Translations under genes and position numbers: made by a program
Notes under the pieces: model-generated
The model's input: the letters and a program-made list of their open reading frames with translations, nothing else
The model's database searches: none
Told to the model about the DNA's origin: nothing
Part shown: piece by piece, positions 17,149 to 26,700 of the stretch
Layout: each line of letters opens with the position of its first letter
Numbering within the stretch: the stretch's first letter is position 1
Assembly: GCF_000813005.1 (NCBI RefSeq)
Contig: NZ_JSYP01000004.1
Location: 153,523-217,522 of the forward strand
Direction of reading: 5' to 3'
DNA from: Flavobacterium sp. KMS
GTDB lineage: Bacteria; Bacteroidota; Bacteroidia; Flavobacteriales; Flavobacteriaceae
Length of the DNA: 64,000 bases

Positions 17149-18361
17149 ATTTTTATTTCTATTATTCTTAGTAAACTTTTCGTTTGCACAATATAATACT
17201 ACTGCAAAAATAAAAGCAGTAACATCAACTGGATTAAACAAGATCGTTTTGCCACCAGCAATTCGTTCCGCGTCTAAAGAAGATTTAAGTGATTTCAGGA
17301 TATTTGATTCAAAAGGAATTGAAGTTCCTTACTTCGTTGTGCGAAATGAAAAAGAGACACTTTCTAATTCTTTTGAAGAATATAGCATTGTGTCCAAAAC
17401 TGTTGTTCCAAACAAGAGCAGTTCTATTATTATTGCCAATCCATCAACGCAAAGCATCAATCAGATTTCGCTTTTTATTGCCAACTCCGATGTGGTAAAA
17501 ACATATAATATTTCAGGAAGTAACGACCAAAAAGAATGGTTTGGTTTATCTAATGCACAAAAACTATACGACCTAAATAGCACTGATAAAACAAATGTTA
17601 TCAAGACTATATCATTTCCTCTATCTTCTTATCAATTTTTGAAAATAGATTTTGATGATAAAAAAACATTACCAATAAATATACTAAAGGCAGGAAATTA
17701 TAACCATCAGGTAAAAACCAATTCGCTACAAGAAATAGTTCCAAAGAGTAGTTCGGTAACTCAACTTACATCAGAGAAGAAAACAAAAATTCATATAGTT
17801 TTTGATGCACCACAGATTATAGATCAAATTGCATTCGATATTTCGAAACCAGCATTCTACAAACGAGATGCAACTATTTATAAAAATGCTACTCGAAAAG
17901 TAAAACGCAAAATAGAAACGTATGAAGAAAATATTACCTATTTCGAATTAAATTCGGATACAAAAAACACGTTCAATGTTCCACAAATATTCGAGAAAGA
18001 AATTTATATCTCTATCGACAATCAGGATAATCCTGCATTAAATATTGCTGAAATAAAATTTTACCAAATCCCTGTTTCAATAGTTGCCAGTTTAAATGCA
18101 AATGAAAACTATACTATCAAAACAGGAAACAATAATTTGAACGAACCTCAATATGACCTTTCCAATTTCAAGAATAGCATTTCGGCTAATTTACCCGAGG
18201 CTTCTATTTCCGAAATAAAACAAATTGCTTCTACAGATACTACAATTCAAAACAAATCTTTTTGGCAACAATCATGGTTTATGTGGATGTGTATAATAAT
18301 TGGCGGAATTGCAATTTTATATTTTACTGCGAGTTTGGTAAAAGACATGAAAAAAGAATAA
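17135..18361 (+). CDS. DUF3999-like exported protein
   Basis: An exported protein of about 408 residues: signal peptide MKPNKFLFLLFLVNFSFA, a long beta-rich extracytoplasmic region, and a single C-terminal membrane helix (WFMWMCIIIGGIAILYFTA) followed by a short basic tail. DUF3999 proteins are commonly paired with DUF2339 proteins, as here, where the two genes overlap. Upstream in-frame ATGs at 17111 and 17126 would add up to eight residues; 17135 gives the best signal peptide. The partner relationship suggests a joint envelope function, not known in detail. Confidence 0.75.
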   Translation: MKPNKFLFLLFLVNFSFAQYNTTAKIKAVTSTGLNKIVLPPAIRSASKEDLSDFRIFDSKGIEVPYFVVRNEKETLSNSFEEYSIVSKTVVPNKSSSIIIANPSTQSINQISLFIANSDVVKTYNISGSNDQKEWFGLSNAQKLYDLNSTDKTNVIKTISFPLSSYQFLKIDFDDKKTLPINILKAGNYNHQVKTNSLQEIVPKSSSVTQLTSEKKTKIHIVFDAPQIIDQIAFDISKPAFYKRDATIYKNATRKVKRKIETYEENITYFELNSDTKNTFNVPQIFEKEIYISIDNQDNPALNIAEIKFYQIPVSIVASLNANENYTIKTGNNNLNEPQYDLSNFKNSISANLPEASISEIKQIASTDTTIQNKSFWQQSWFMWMCIIIGGIAILYFTASLVKDMKKE

Positions 18362-18669
18362 TTAATTAATCCGAATCTCTATTTAAACAACATTATTTAG
18401 TTTGTACCCGAAATACTAATTTCCAATCTATTAGCCAACAATCATCTGATATTCAATAGTCTCTAAGAAAGTTATTATTCTAAATCGCACATAAATAGAA
18501 AAAGCTAAGCCTGATACAAACAAATTGAAATCGTCTTTAGAAATAATACCTATTTTAAAAACAGTAGGCTGTCAAACGACGATTAATCAAGCTTTAACAA
18601 ATGTTAACAAAATAGATTTTCAAAAACCATAAATAATCGTATTTTTACGGTTCAAAATTCAGAAAATAA
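18362..18669. other. intergenic region upstream of parA
   Basis: About 308 bases without an open frame. It holds a candidate -7 element TATTTTTA (18640-18647, one base off consensus) 22 bases before parA. I looked for a parS-like palindrome of the GTTTCACGTGAAAC type and found none here. Confidence 0.5.
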
Positions 18670-19437
18670 ATGGGCAAAATCATTGCGATTGCTAATCAAA
18701 AAGGAGGCGTTGGAAAGACTACAACATCTGTAAATCTTGCGGCCTCATTAGGTGTTTTAGAAAAAAAAGTATTACTAATAGATGCTGACCCTCAAGCAAA
18801 TGCTACATCAGGACTTGGAATTGATGTAGAAGTTGTTGAGATTGGAACCTATCAAATACTGGAACACAGTCATACGCCAAAAGAAGCTATTATTCAATGT
18901 ACAGCTCCAAACGTAGATGTGATTCCGGCTCACATTGACCTTGTTGCTATCGAAATCGAATTGGTCGATAAAGAAAACAGAGAATACATGCTAAAAAAAG
19001 CATTAGAAAGTGTTAAAGATGAGTACGATTATATCATTATCGATTGTGCACCTTCATTAGGACTTTTAACTTTGAATGCTTTAACAGCGGCCGACTCTGT
19101 AGTTATCCCTATTCAATGCGAATATTTTGCACTTGAAGGTTTAGGAAAATTACTAAACACGATTAAAAGCATCCAAAAAATTCATAACCCAGACTTGGAT
19201 ATTGAAGGATTGTTACTAACCATGTACGATTCTAGATTACGTTTATCAAATCAAGTTGTTGAAGAAGTTCAAAAACACTTTAATGATATGGTTTTTGATA
19301 CCGTTATCCAACGAAATGTAAAATTAAGTGAAGCTCCTAGTTTTGGCGAAAGCATTATAAACTATGACGCTACAAGTAAAGGAGCTGTTAATTACATAAA
19401 CTTGGCTCAAGAAATTATAAAGAAAAACAGTAAATAG
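18670..19437 (+). CDS. parA: chromosome-partitioning ATPase ParA/Soj
   Basis: A 255-residue ParA-type ATPase with the deviant Walker A motif KGGVGKTTTSVNLAASLG (residues 10-27), Walker A' DADPQANATSGLG, and Walker B YIIIDCAPSLGLLTLNAL. Together with ParB it moves chromosome origins to daughter cells. The ATG follows a long leader, and parB starts 5 bases after its stop. The chromosomal type is indicated by the short N-terminus without a DNA-binding helix-turn-helix. Confidence 0.97.
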   Translation: MGKIIAIANQKGGVGKTTTSVNLAASLGVLEKKVLLIDADPQANATSGLGIDVEVVEIGTYQILEHSHTPKEAIIQCTAPNVDVIPAHIDLVAIEIELVDKENREYMLKKALESVKDEYDYIIIDCAPSLGLLTLNALTAADSVVIPIQCEYFALEGLGKLLNTIKSIQKIHNPDLDIEGLLLTMYDSRLRLSNQVVEEVQKHFNDMVFDTVIQRNVKLSEAPSFGESIINYDATSKGAVNYINLAQEIIKKNSK

Positions 19438-19442
19438 TTTTT

Positions 19443-20342
19443 ATGACAAAAGCGATTAAAAAACAAGCCTTAGGAAGAGGATTATCTGCATTATTAAAAG
19501 ATCCGGAAAATGATATAAAATCCGTTGACGATAAAAATGCTGATAAGGTTGTAGGAAGTATTATAGAGCTTGAAATTAGTGCTATCGAAATAAATCCGTT
19601 TCAACCCCGAAGCAATTTTAACGAAGAATCATTACGTGAACTAGCCACTTCTATCAAGGAGCTTGGTGTGATTCAACCTATAACTGTTCGAAAATTAGAC
19701 TTCAATAAATACCAATTAATTTCTGGAGAGCGTCGTTTACGTGCTTCAACATTAATCGGCTTAACACATGTTCCTGCATACATACGAATTGCAAATGACA
19801 ACGAATCATTGGTTATGGCATTGGTTGAAAATATTCAACGTCATGATTTAGATCCGATAGAGATTGCACTTTCTTACCAACGTTTGATTGATGAAATCCA
19901 GTTAACTCAAGAACAAATGAGTGACCGTGTTGGTAAAAAACGTTCTACAATTGCAAACTACTTACGTCTTTTAAAACTAGATCCAATTATCCAAACTGGT
20001 ATCCGTGATGGTTTTATAAGTATGGGACATGGTCGTGCAATTATAAACGTTGACGATTTAGATGTTCAAACCGATATTTATCAAAAAATTGTTAGCCGTA
20101 ATTTATCTGTACGTGAAACAGAAGCTTTGGTAAAAAACTACCACGAAAGTTTAAAACCTAAACCTGCTGGAAAACCAAAAGCCTCTTCATTTGACATCGA
20201 AGAAGATCAAAAAAGCACATTTACAAATTATTTTGGCGCAAAAGTTGACATAAAAGTAGCTGGAAACGGAAAAGGAAAAATTACAATTCCGTTCCATTCA
20301 GAAGAAGACTTTGCCAGAATTATCAAATTAATAAACGGGTAG
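19443..20342 (+). CDS. parB: chromosome-partitioning protein ParB/Spo0J
   Basis: A 299-residue ParB CTPase/DNA-binding protein. It has the N-terminal ALGRGLSALL motif that binds ParA, the CTP-binding boxes NPFQPR, ELATSIKELGVIQPITVR, GERRLRAS and ENIQRHDLDPIE, and a helix-turn-helix (RVGKKRSTIANYLRLLKL). The C-terminal dimerisation domain closes the protein (KITIPFHSEEDFARI). Its stop codon overlaps the GTG start of the next gene by one base. Confidence 0.97.
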   Translation: MTKAIKKQALGRGLSALLKDPENDIKSVDDKNADKVVGSIIELEISAIEINPFQPRSNFNEESLRELATSIKELGVIQPITVRKLDFNKYQLISGERRLRASTLIGLTHVPAYIRIANDNESLVMALVENIQRHDLDPIEIALSYQRLIDEIQLTQEQMSDRVGKKRSTIANYLRLLKLDPIIQTGIRDGFISMGHGRAIINVDDLDVQTDIYQKIVSRNLSVRETEALVKNYHESLKPKPAGKPKASSFDIEEDQKSTFTNYFGAKVDIKVAGNGKGKITIPFHSEEDFARIIKLING

Positions 20343-20905
20343 TGAATAAAATAGTTCCCATAGGTCTATTCTTTTTTCTATTAGGAAGTACTGCTGTTTT
20401 TGCTCAGTCAAAAAAAGGAGATGCTGCCTTGGTAGCAAAAGACACCCTAAAATCGACTGAGATAGACCCACTTACTCCTGCAAAAGCAGCTTTTTACTCT
20501 GCTATTTTACCAGGATTAGGACAGGCATACAATAAAAAATATTGGAAAATCCCTCTAGTTTACGGAGCCATAGGTACAAGTTTGTATTTCTATATTGATA
20601 ATAATAAAAAATACCATCAATATAGAGATGCATACAAACGTAGACTTGAAGGCTACAACAATGACGAACTTCAATATCTGGACGATAGCAGACTTATTGC
20701 AGGTCAAAAATTTTATCAACGTAATCGAGATTTATCTGCCCTAGTAACCTTGGGCTTTTATGTTTTAAATATAATAGATGCAAATGTTGATGCTGCATTG
20801 ATTCAATTTAACGTAAATGAAAGATTATCTTTACGTCCAGAAATATACCCCGACGATGTAACATTAAGACCCAACGTTGGACTAACATTTAATTACCACT
20901 TTTAA
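20342..20905 (+). CDS. DUF5683 domain protein
   Basis: A 187-residue protein with an N-terminal signal peptide (ending AVFA-Q) and the DUF5683 core: PAKAAFYSAILPGLGQAYNKKYWKIP, a hydrophobic helix with YGAIGTSLYFYIDNN, then YRDAYKRRL and a second helix near the C-terminus. It probably sits in the envelope; function unknown. It starts at a GTG that overlaps the parB stop (TAGTG), so it is translationally coupled to parB. Confidence 0.85.
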   Translation: MNKIVPIGLFFFLLGSTAVFAQSKKGDAALVAKDTLKSTEIDPLTPAKAAFYSAILPGLGQAYNKKYWKIPLVYGAIGTSLYFYIDNNKKYHQYRDAYKRRLEGYNNDELQYLDDSRLIAGQKFYQRNRDLSALVTLGFYVLNIIDANVDAALIQFNVNERLSLRPEIYPDDVTLRPNVGLTFNYHF

Positions 20906-20930
20906 ATTGCAGTGATAAACTGCAATTTTT
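20904..20930 (+). terminator. terminator of the parA-parB-DUF5683 operon
   Basis: Perfect nine-base-pair stem AATTGCAGT/ACTGCAATT (20905-20913, 20919-20927), loop GATAA, then T5. The hairpin begins within the stop codon. Confidence 0.8.
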
Positions 20931-20951
20931 GAATTTAAAATAAACATACAA

Positions 20952-21650
20952 ATGAAAATTGCGCTTTTAGGATACGGAAAAATGGGGCAAGTAATCGAAA
21001 GAATTGCTTTAGAAAGAGGTCATGAAATTGTCTTAAAAAAAGACGAATTCAATACTTATGAAGGACTTGAGACTGCTAATGTAGCCATCGATTTTAGCGT
21101 TCCATCTGCTGCAGTTGCAAACATTTCTAATGCTTTTAACGCTAATGTTCCTGTAGTTTCCGGAACAACAGGCTGGTTAGAACATTATGACGAAATGGTT
21201 GCTCTTTGCAATGAAAAAAAGGGAGGTTTTATCTCTAGCTCAAATTTTAGTTTGGGCGTAAATATCTTCTTTGAGCTTAACGAACACTTAGCTAGAATAA
21301 TGGCTAAATTTGAGAGTTACAAAGTTGATATGGAAGAGATTCACCATACTCAAAAACTAGATGCTCCAAGTGGTACAGCTATTTCATTGGCCAAAGGCGT
21401 AATCGAAAATAGCGCTTACAAAAACTGGACTCTTGACGAAGCCAAACCTACAGAAATTCATATCGAAGCCAAAAGAATTGGCGATGTTCCAGGTACACAT
21501 ACTGTAACGTACAATTCTGGAATTGACAGTATCGAAATAAAACATACAGCACATAATCGTGAAGGTTTTGCTCTTGGAGCTGTAATAGCTGCTGAGTGGC
21601 TTGCAGGAAAGCAAGGTATCTTTACAATGAAAGATGTTCTGGAATTTTAA
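20952..21650 (+). CDS. dapB: 4-hydroxy-tetrahydrodipicolinate reductase
   Basis: A 232-residue NAD(P)H-dependent reductase of lysine and meso-diaminopimelate synthesis. It shows the Rossmann start KIALLGYGKMGQVIE, the VSGTTGW segment, and the family signature EEIHHTQKLDAPSGTA with catalytic histidine and lysine. It is shorter than the enterobacterial enzyme (about 270) but of normal length for Bacteroidota. It precedes the lepB pair, an order I recall as conserved in Flavobacteriaceae. Confidence 0.96.
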   Translation: MKIALLGYGKMGQVIERIALERGHEIVLKKDEFNTYEGLETANVAIDFSVPSAAVANISNAFNANVPVVSGTTGWLEHYDEMVALCNEKKGGFISSSNFSLGVNIFFELNEHLARIMAKFESYKVDMEEIHHTQKLDAPSGTAISLAKGVIENSAYKNWTLDEAKPTEIHIEAKRIGDVPGTHTVTYNSGIDSIEIKHTAHNREGFALGAVIAAEWLAGKQGIFTMKDVLEF

Positions 21651-21722
21651 ATAAAAAACAATTTAAAAATATAAAAATTCGTTTACCGAAAGACTATATT
21701 TTAAACTTTAAAACAAATTAGT

Positions 21723-23279
21723 ATGACACTATATTTATGGTTTGTATTCTTTTTAGCAGTGCAAGTTATTCACTTTATAGGAACTTGGAAATTATATGAA
21801 GCTGCAGGAAGAAAAAGTTGGGAAGCAGCAATTCCTGTATATAATGCTATTGTACTAATGAAAATTATTGGTCGACCAACTTGGTGGACAATATTGCTTT
21901 TTATTCCAATCATTAACTTGATTATGTTTCCAGTAATCTGGATTGAAACCTTAAGAACTTTCGGGAAAAAATCTACATTAGATACTATTCTTGGTCTTGT
22001 AACTTTAGGTTTTTACATCTATTACGTTAATTACACTCAAAAATTAGTTTACAATGCTAATAGAAGTCTAACTCCAGAAAGCAAAACTGCCGATACTGTT
22101 AGCTCCCTTCTTTTTGCTATAATTGTAGCTACTTTGGTTCATACTTACATCGTTCAGCCATACACAATTCCTACTTCATCATTAGAAAAATCATTACTTA
22201 TTGGTGACTTTTTATTTGTAAGTAAAGTTAACTATGGCCCTAGAGTTCCTATGACAACTATTGCCTTGCCAATGGTACATGACTCTATCCCGATGACTAA
22301 ACAAAAATCATATCTAAAATGGCCTCAATTACCTTATTTTAGACTTCCTGCTTATGAACAAATAAAACGAACAGATATTGTCGTTTTTAACTGGCCAATG
22401 GATACCGTATATAAGTTTTTTGACACTTCTAAAAGAAGAGCCGACAAGCCAATTGATAAAAAATCAAATTACGTAAAAAGATGTGTTGGTGTTCCAGGTG
22501 ATAGTTTAGCGATAAAAGACGGAATCGTTTACATTAACAACAAAGTTTTAGTTTTACCAGAAAGAGCTAAACCTCAATACTCTTATGCAGTAGCTTTAGA
22601 CGGGAAAACTCCTATTGATTTTGAAGTATTACTAAGAGAATTAGATATTACTGACGGTGCCGGATTTAAAGATGATGTAAAAAAAGACACTTTATATTTT
22701 AGAGCTCTAACAGAAGCTAGTGCTGCAAGATTAAGAAATGTTCCTGGAATAACTAATGTAAGAAGAGAAATTGCAAAAGGATCTGATCCAGGTATTTTTC
22801 CACAGTTAGACAAATGGAATGCCGATAATTTTGGTCCAATTTATATTCCTCAAAAAGGAAAAACAGTTGCATTAACAACCGAATCTTTACCATTTTACAA
22901 AGCAATTATAAAAGAATACGAAGGGAATGATTTACAAGTAAATGGTTCAGAAATTCGTATTAACGGTAAAGTCGCTACAACATATACTTTCAAGCAAGAT
23001 TATTATTGGATGATGGGAGACAACCGTCACAACTCCGAAGATAGTCGTTATTGGGGATACGTTCCAGAAAATCATATTGTTGGAAAACCAGTGTTCATCT
23101 GGATGAGCTGGGATACAAATGGTAAAGGAATGAGCAAAGTTCGTTGGGACAGAGTTTTCACTACTGTAAATGGTGAAGGTCAACCACAATCGTACTTTAA
23201 ATATTTCTTATTTGCTCTTGCAGCGTTTTTTATCGGTGAATATTTCTGGAAAAAAAGAAAAGAGAAAAAGAATATCTAA
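21723..23279 (+). CDS. lepB: signal peptidase I (first of two tandem copies)
   Basis: A 518-residue inner-membrane serine protease. The N-terminal 115 residues hold several membrane helices (DUF5684-like; WKLYEAAGRKSWEAAIPVYN). The catalytic serine lies in the TIPTSSLEKSLLIGD segment (box B), the catalytic lysine in KRCVGVPGDSL (box D), and box E is MMGDNRHNSEDSRYWG. A large insertion between boxes D and E (about residues 275-400) is typical of Bacteroidota. A single membrane helix near the C-terminus is followed by a basic tail. It cleaves signal peptides of exported proteins. Confidence 0.95.
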   Translation: MTLYLWFVFFLAVQVIHFIGTWKLYEAAGRKSWEAAIPVYNAIVLMKIIGRPTWWTILLFIPIINLIMFPVIWIETLRTFGKKSTLDTILGLVTLGFYIYYVNYTQKLVYNANRSLTPESKTADTVSSLLFAIIVATLVHTYIVQPYTIPTSSLEKSLLIGDFLFVSKVNYGPRVPMTTIALPMVHDSIPMTKQKSYLKWPQLPYFRLPAYEQIKRTDIVVFNWPMDTVYKFFDTSKRRADKPIDKKSNYVKRCVGVPGDSLAIKDGIVYINNKVLVLPERAKPQYSYAVALDGKTPIDFEVLLRELDITDGAGFKDDVKKDTLYFRALTEASAARLRNVPGITNVRREIAKGSDPGIFPQLDKWNADNFGPIYIPQKGKTVALTTESLPFYKAIIKEYEGNDLQVNGSEIRINGKVATTYTFKQDYYWMMGDNRHNSEDSRYWGYVPENHIVGKPVFIWMSWDTNGKGMSKVRWDRVFTTVNGEGQPQSYFKYFLFALAAFFIGEYFWKKRKEKKNI

Positions 23280-23322
23280 TCACAAATTCTTAGTTTAATA
23301 ATCTTAACTTAAAAAAACTGAT

Positions 23323-24927
23323 ATGTCATTTTATTCATGGTTTGTATTCTTCTTAGTAATTCAAGTAGTTCATTTTATAGGAACATGGAAATTATATGAG
23401 GCAGCTGGAAGAAAAAAATGGGAAGCTGCAATCCCTATTTACAATGCCATTGTATTAATGAAAATTATCAGTCGACCAACTTGGTGGACATTATTACTTT
23501 TTATTCCGATTATCAACTTGATTATGTTCCCAATAGTTTGGGTTGAAACCCTACGAACTTTTGGAAAAAAATCTACATTAGATACCGTTCTCGGACTTGT
23601 TACTTTCGGTTTTTACATCTATTATGTAAACTATACTCAAAAATTAGAGTACAATGCAAACAGAAGTTTAAGACCCGAAAACAAAACCGCAGATACACTT
23701 AGCTCGCTTCTTTTTGCAATAATTGTTGCAACTATAGTTCATACCTATTTTATCCAGCCATTTACAATACCAAGTTCATCACTAGAAAAAACATTACTAG
23801 TTGGTGATTTTCTATTTGTAAGCAAGGTAAATTATGGCGCAAGAATACCAATGACAACAGTAGCCTTGCCTATGGTACATGACACTATTCCTGGGCTAAA
23901 AAAGAAATCATACTTATTTAATGATGATGTAAATCAAAAAAAGACTTCACTTTTAAACAAGCTTCAATTACCTTATCTAAGATTACCTGGTTTTGAAGAA
24001 ATAAAACGCAATGATATTGTTGTTTTTAATCAGCCTGCTGATACCCTTTTGGACATGAATAATTTTTCGCCAGATAGAAATTATTACAAACCAATAGATA
24101 AAAAAACTAACCTAGTTAAAAGATGTGTTGGTGTTCCTGGAGATTCCCTAGAGATAAGAAACGGACTTGTCTTTATTAACGGAAAAGAAATGAAACAAAC
24201 TGAAAGAGTAAGACTTCAGTTTTCTTATAACATCAAATTTAAGGTTAAGTTCTCTTCTTATGAAGAAATTTCAAATCTTTTAAGACAATATGATATTACC
24301 GATGATTTAGGTTACGATCCTAAAACTGAGACTTATTATGTACAAGCTACTCCAGAAGCAGCTAATAAGGCTAAAAGCAATCCTTATGTAGAGAGTCTTG
24401 AACTAAGAAAAGCAAACAAAGGAGATAGAGACCCTAAAATATTCCCTCACAACAAAGATTACAATTGGAACAATGATTTTTTTGGTCCAATTTATATTCC
24501 TCAAAAAGGAAAAACAATCAACATTAACCTAAAAGTTCTTCCTATTTACAAACGTCTAATATCAGAATACGAACGTAATGATTTAGAAGTAAAAGGAAAT
24601 CAAATTTTTATTAACGGTAAAATTGCTACAACTTACACATTTAAACAAGATTACTACTGGATGATGGGTGATAATAGAGACAACTCTATCGATGCCAGAT
24701 ATTGGGGATTTGTACCTTTTGATCACGTAATTGGGAAACCTGTATTTATATGGATGAGCTGGGATACTCACGGCAAAGGACTAAATAAAGTTCGTTGGGA
24801 TAGAGTTTTCTCAACTGTAGATGGAGAAGGGCAACCACAATCATACTTTAAACATTTCTTATTTCTCTTGGCAGCCTACTTTATTGGCGAATATTTCTGG
24901 AGAAAAAGAAAAGAGAAAAAAGCATAA
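23323..24927 (+). CDS. lepB: signal peptidase I (second tandem copy)
   Basis: A 534-residue close paralogue of the preceding gene, starting 43 bases after it and alike along its whole length. The catalytic motifs are intact: TIPSSSLEKTLLVGD, KRCVGVPGDSLEI, and MMGDNRDNSIDARYWG. The copies differ mainly in the insertion between boxes C and D (extra residues around KKKSYLFNDDVNQKK) and in the D-E insertion. Both N-terminal membrane regions and the C-terminal segment are strongly conserved. Either copy may serve a different substrate set; there is no direct evidence. Confidence 0.95.
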   Translation: MSFYSWFVFFLVIQVVHFIGTWKLYEAAGRKKWEAAIPIYNAIVLMKIISRPTWWTLLLFIPIINLIMFPIVWVETLRTFGKKSTLDTVLGLVTFGFYIYYVNYTQKLEYNANRSLRPENKTADTLSSLLFAIIVATIVHTYFIQPFTIPSSSLEKTLLVGDFLFVSKVNYGARIPMTTVALPMVHDTIPGLKKKSYLFNDDVNQKKTSLLNKLQLPYLRLPGFEEIKRNDIVVFNQPADTLLDMNNFSPDRNYYKPIDKKTNLVKRCVGVPGDSLEIRNGLVFINGKEMKQTERVRLQFSYNIKFKVKFSSYEEISNLLRQYDITDDLGYDPKTETYYVQATPEAANKAKSNPYVESLELRKANKGDRDPKIFPHNKDYNWNNDFFGPIYIPQKGKTININLKVLPIYKRLISEYERNDLEVKGNQIFINGKIATTYTFKQDYYWMMGDNRDNSIDARYWGFVPFDHVIGKPVFIWMSWDTHGKGLNKVRWDRVFSTVDGEGQPQSYFKHFLFLLAAYFIGEYFWRKRKEKKA

Positions 24928-24946
24928 CACGTTTATTCGTTGAACT

Positions 24947-24989
24947 GTTTAATCCTTTACTTGTGCTTTCAACAAGTAAGCGATTAAAC
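24947..24989. repeat. long hairpin between lepB and wbqC
   Basis: Arms 24947-24964 and 24972-24989 pair over 18 positions with one mismatch and one G-T wobble (GTTTAATC and TTACTTGT with their complements), loop GCTTTCA. It starts 20 bases after the second lepB stop and has no T tract. Confidence 0.75.
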
Positions 24990-25008
24990 AATCAAACAAA
25001 AATAGCAC

Positions 25009-25626
25009 ATGAATTCATTATTACTCCCAACCTACTTTCCTTCAATTAGTCATTGTGCTGTAATGGCGCAATCTGAAAGTATTACGTTTGAGATAGAAGA
25101 TAATTTCCAGAAACAAACCAACAGGAACCGTACGTATATTTATAGCCCAAATGGACTACAATTATTAAACATCCCTGTTAAGCACTCTAAAAATGCACAT
25201 CAGAAAACCAAAGAGATTCAGGTAGAAAGTGAATTTGACTGGCAAAAACAACATTTTAAATCGCTGGAAGCCGCTTATAGAAGTTCTCCTTTTTTCGAAT
25301 TTTTTGAAGATGATATACGTCCATTTTTCGATAAGAAACATCAATTCTTAATGGATTTGAATTTTGAAGCTTTAGATATCGTTTCTAAATGCCTACGAAT
25401 GAAATTAGAGTACACTAAGACCTCAGAATACTTTCATGAGGTTGATGCTAGCATTTCGGATTTTAGAGTCTTAGCTAACGGAAAAAAAGATACTAATGCA
25501 TTCGAAACCTACACGCAAGTCTTTGATGACAAACATGGCTTTATAAATAACCTAAGTGTATTGGATTTGCTTTTTAATGAAGGGAAATATGCTATGGACT
25601 ATTTAAAGAATCAAAAGCTGCTATAA
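25009..25626 (+). CDS. WbqC family protein
   Basis: A 205-residue protein of the WbqC family, originally described in O-antigen clusters. The core motifs are visible: LLPTYFPSISHCAVMAQSE at the start, QTNRNRTYIYSPNGLQLLNI, then LEAAYRSSPFFEFFEDDI. Its function is unclear; in Flavobacteriaceae it follows lepB, as here. It converges with the endonuclease-family gene, with nine bases between the stop codons. Confidence 0.88.
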   Translation: MNSLLLPTYFPSISHCAVMAQSESITFEIEDNFQKQTNRNRTYIYSPNGLQLLNIPVKHSKNAHQKTKEIQVESEFDWQKQHFKSLEAAYRSSPFFEFFEDDIRPFFDKKHQFLMDLNFEALDIVSKCLRMKLEYTKTSEYFHEVDASISDFRVLANGKKDTNAFETYTQVFDDKHGFINNLSVLDLLFNEGKYAMDYLKNQKLL

Positions 25627-25634
25627 TTCATTTA

Positions 25635-26681
25635 TTATTCCATCGAAAGAGTAGCCAAAATAGGAAAATGGTCAGAGTTTTCAAAATCTGAAAAGCTTTC
25701 AAATTTCTTAACTTTCATCTTACTATCGGCAAAAATATAATCGATTCTTGCAGGATAGTAGCGGAACTTATAAGTAGCTCCAAATCCTACTCCAGCTTCT
25801 TCAAAACTATCTTTTAGTTTTCCTTTTATATTACGATATACGTATGAAAAAGGGCTATTATTCATATCCCCACAGATTATAAGTGGATATGTGCATTCTT
25901 TTTTATTTTCTCTAAATATCTCAGCTTGTTCTTGCTGCTGCTTAAATGCTTTACTAATTCTGGAAAGAATAAGTTGCGACTTTTCCTGATTCATCACATC
26001 GATATTATCAGAAATCTCATTTACATCGGGCGAAATCTTAATTGACTGCAGGTGCATATTATAAACCCTAATAATGTCTTTACCACGCTTTATATCAGCA
26101 TAAATTACATTATTATTAGAATTAGGAAAAACAATATTACCCTGATATAATATAGGAAACTTAGAAAAAATTGCCTGACCTGTTTTAATCTTATTTCCTT
26201 CCATAAATATATACCGATGCGGATAAACCTTTAAATCGATATTAGCAGAATTTGAGAACTCCTGAATACATAAAATATCCGGATTTTTTTCGTTTATAAA
26301 CGTTTCTATATCAAGCGGAACATCTTCCCTGTCTATCCATTTAAATACATTAAACAAACGTACGTTATAACTCATTACTGTAAAATCCTTACTACTCTCA
26401 ACATATTCTTTAGTCGAAAATTTATAGAATTTATTTATAAAAGTAATCCCCATCAAGAGCACTAATCCTGATAAAATCATTCGTTTTTTAAACTGAATTG
26501 CCCAATAGAAAAAGAACAATCCATTGAACACAAAAAACAACGGCATAAACAAAGTAAATACCGACAAAAGAGGGAAAATTTTGGGTGCTAAAAATGGCAA
26601 AACATAAGCGCTAAATGTCAATACAGTGAGCACTATATTCAGAAAAAACATTATCTTATTAAACCATGAAAGGTTTTTCAT
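25635..26681 (-). CDS. membrane-anchored endonuclease/exonuclease/phosphatase protein
   Basis: A 348-residue protein with two or three N-terminal membrane helices (to about residue 85) followed by an EEP-fold domain: VMSYNVRLFN, ILCIQEFSN (Mg-binding Glu), YNMHLQS, ICGDMNNSPFSYVYR, and RIDYIFAD with the closing SDHFPILATL. The substrate may be nucleic acid, phosphoinositide or another phosphodiester. It is the last gene of the minus-strand group mutL, rhomboid, rhomboid, EEP. Confidence 0.9.
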   Translation of the reverse strand: MKNLSWFNKIMFFLNIVLTVLTFSAYVLPFLAPKIFPLLSVFTLFMPLFFVFNGLFFFYWAIQFKKRMILSGLVLLMGITFINKFYKFSTKEYVESSKDFTVMSYNVRLFNVFKWIDREDVPLDIETFINEKNPDILCIQEFSNSANIDLKVYPHRYIFMEGNKIKTGQAIFSKFPILYQGNIVFPNSNNNVIYADIKRGKDIIRVYNMHLQSIKISPDVNEISDNIDVMNQEKSQLILSRISKAFKQQQEQAEIFRENKKECTYPLIICGDMNNSPFSYVYRNIKGKLKDSFEEAGVGFGATYKFRYYPARIDYIFADSKMKVKKFESFSDFENSDHFPILATLSME

Positions 26682-26700
26682 TTTCTTTTAATTAATGATT

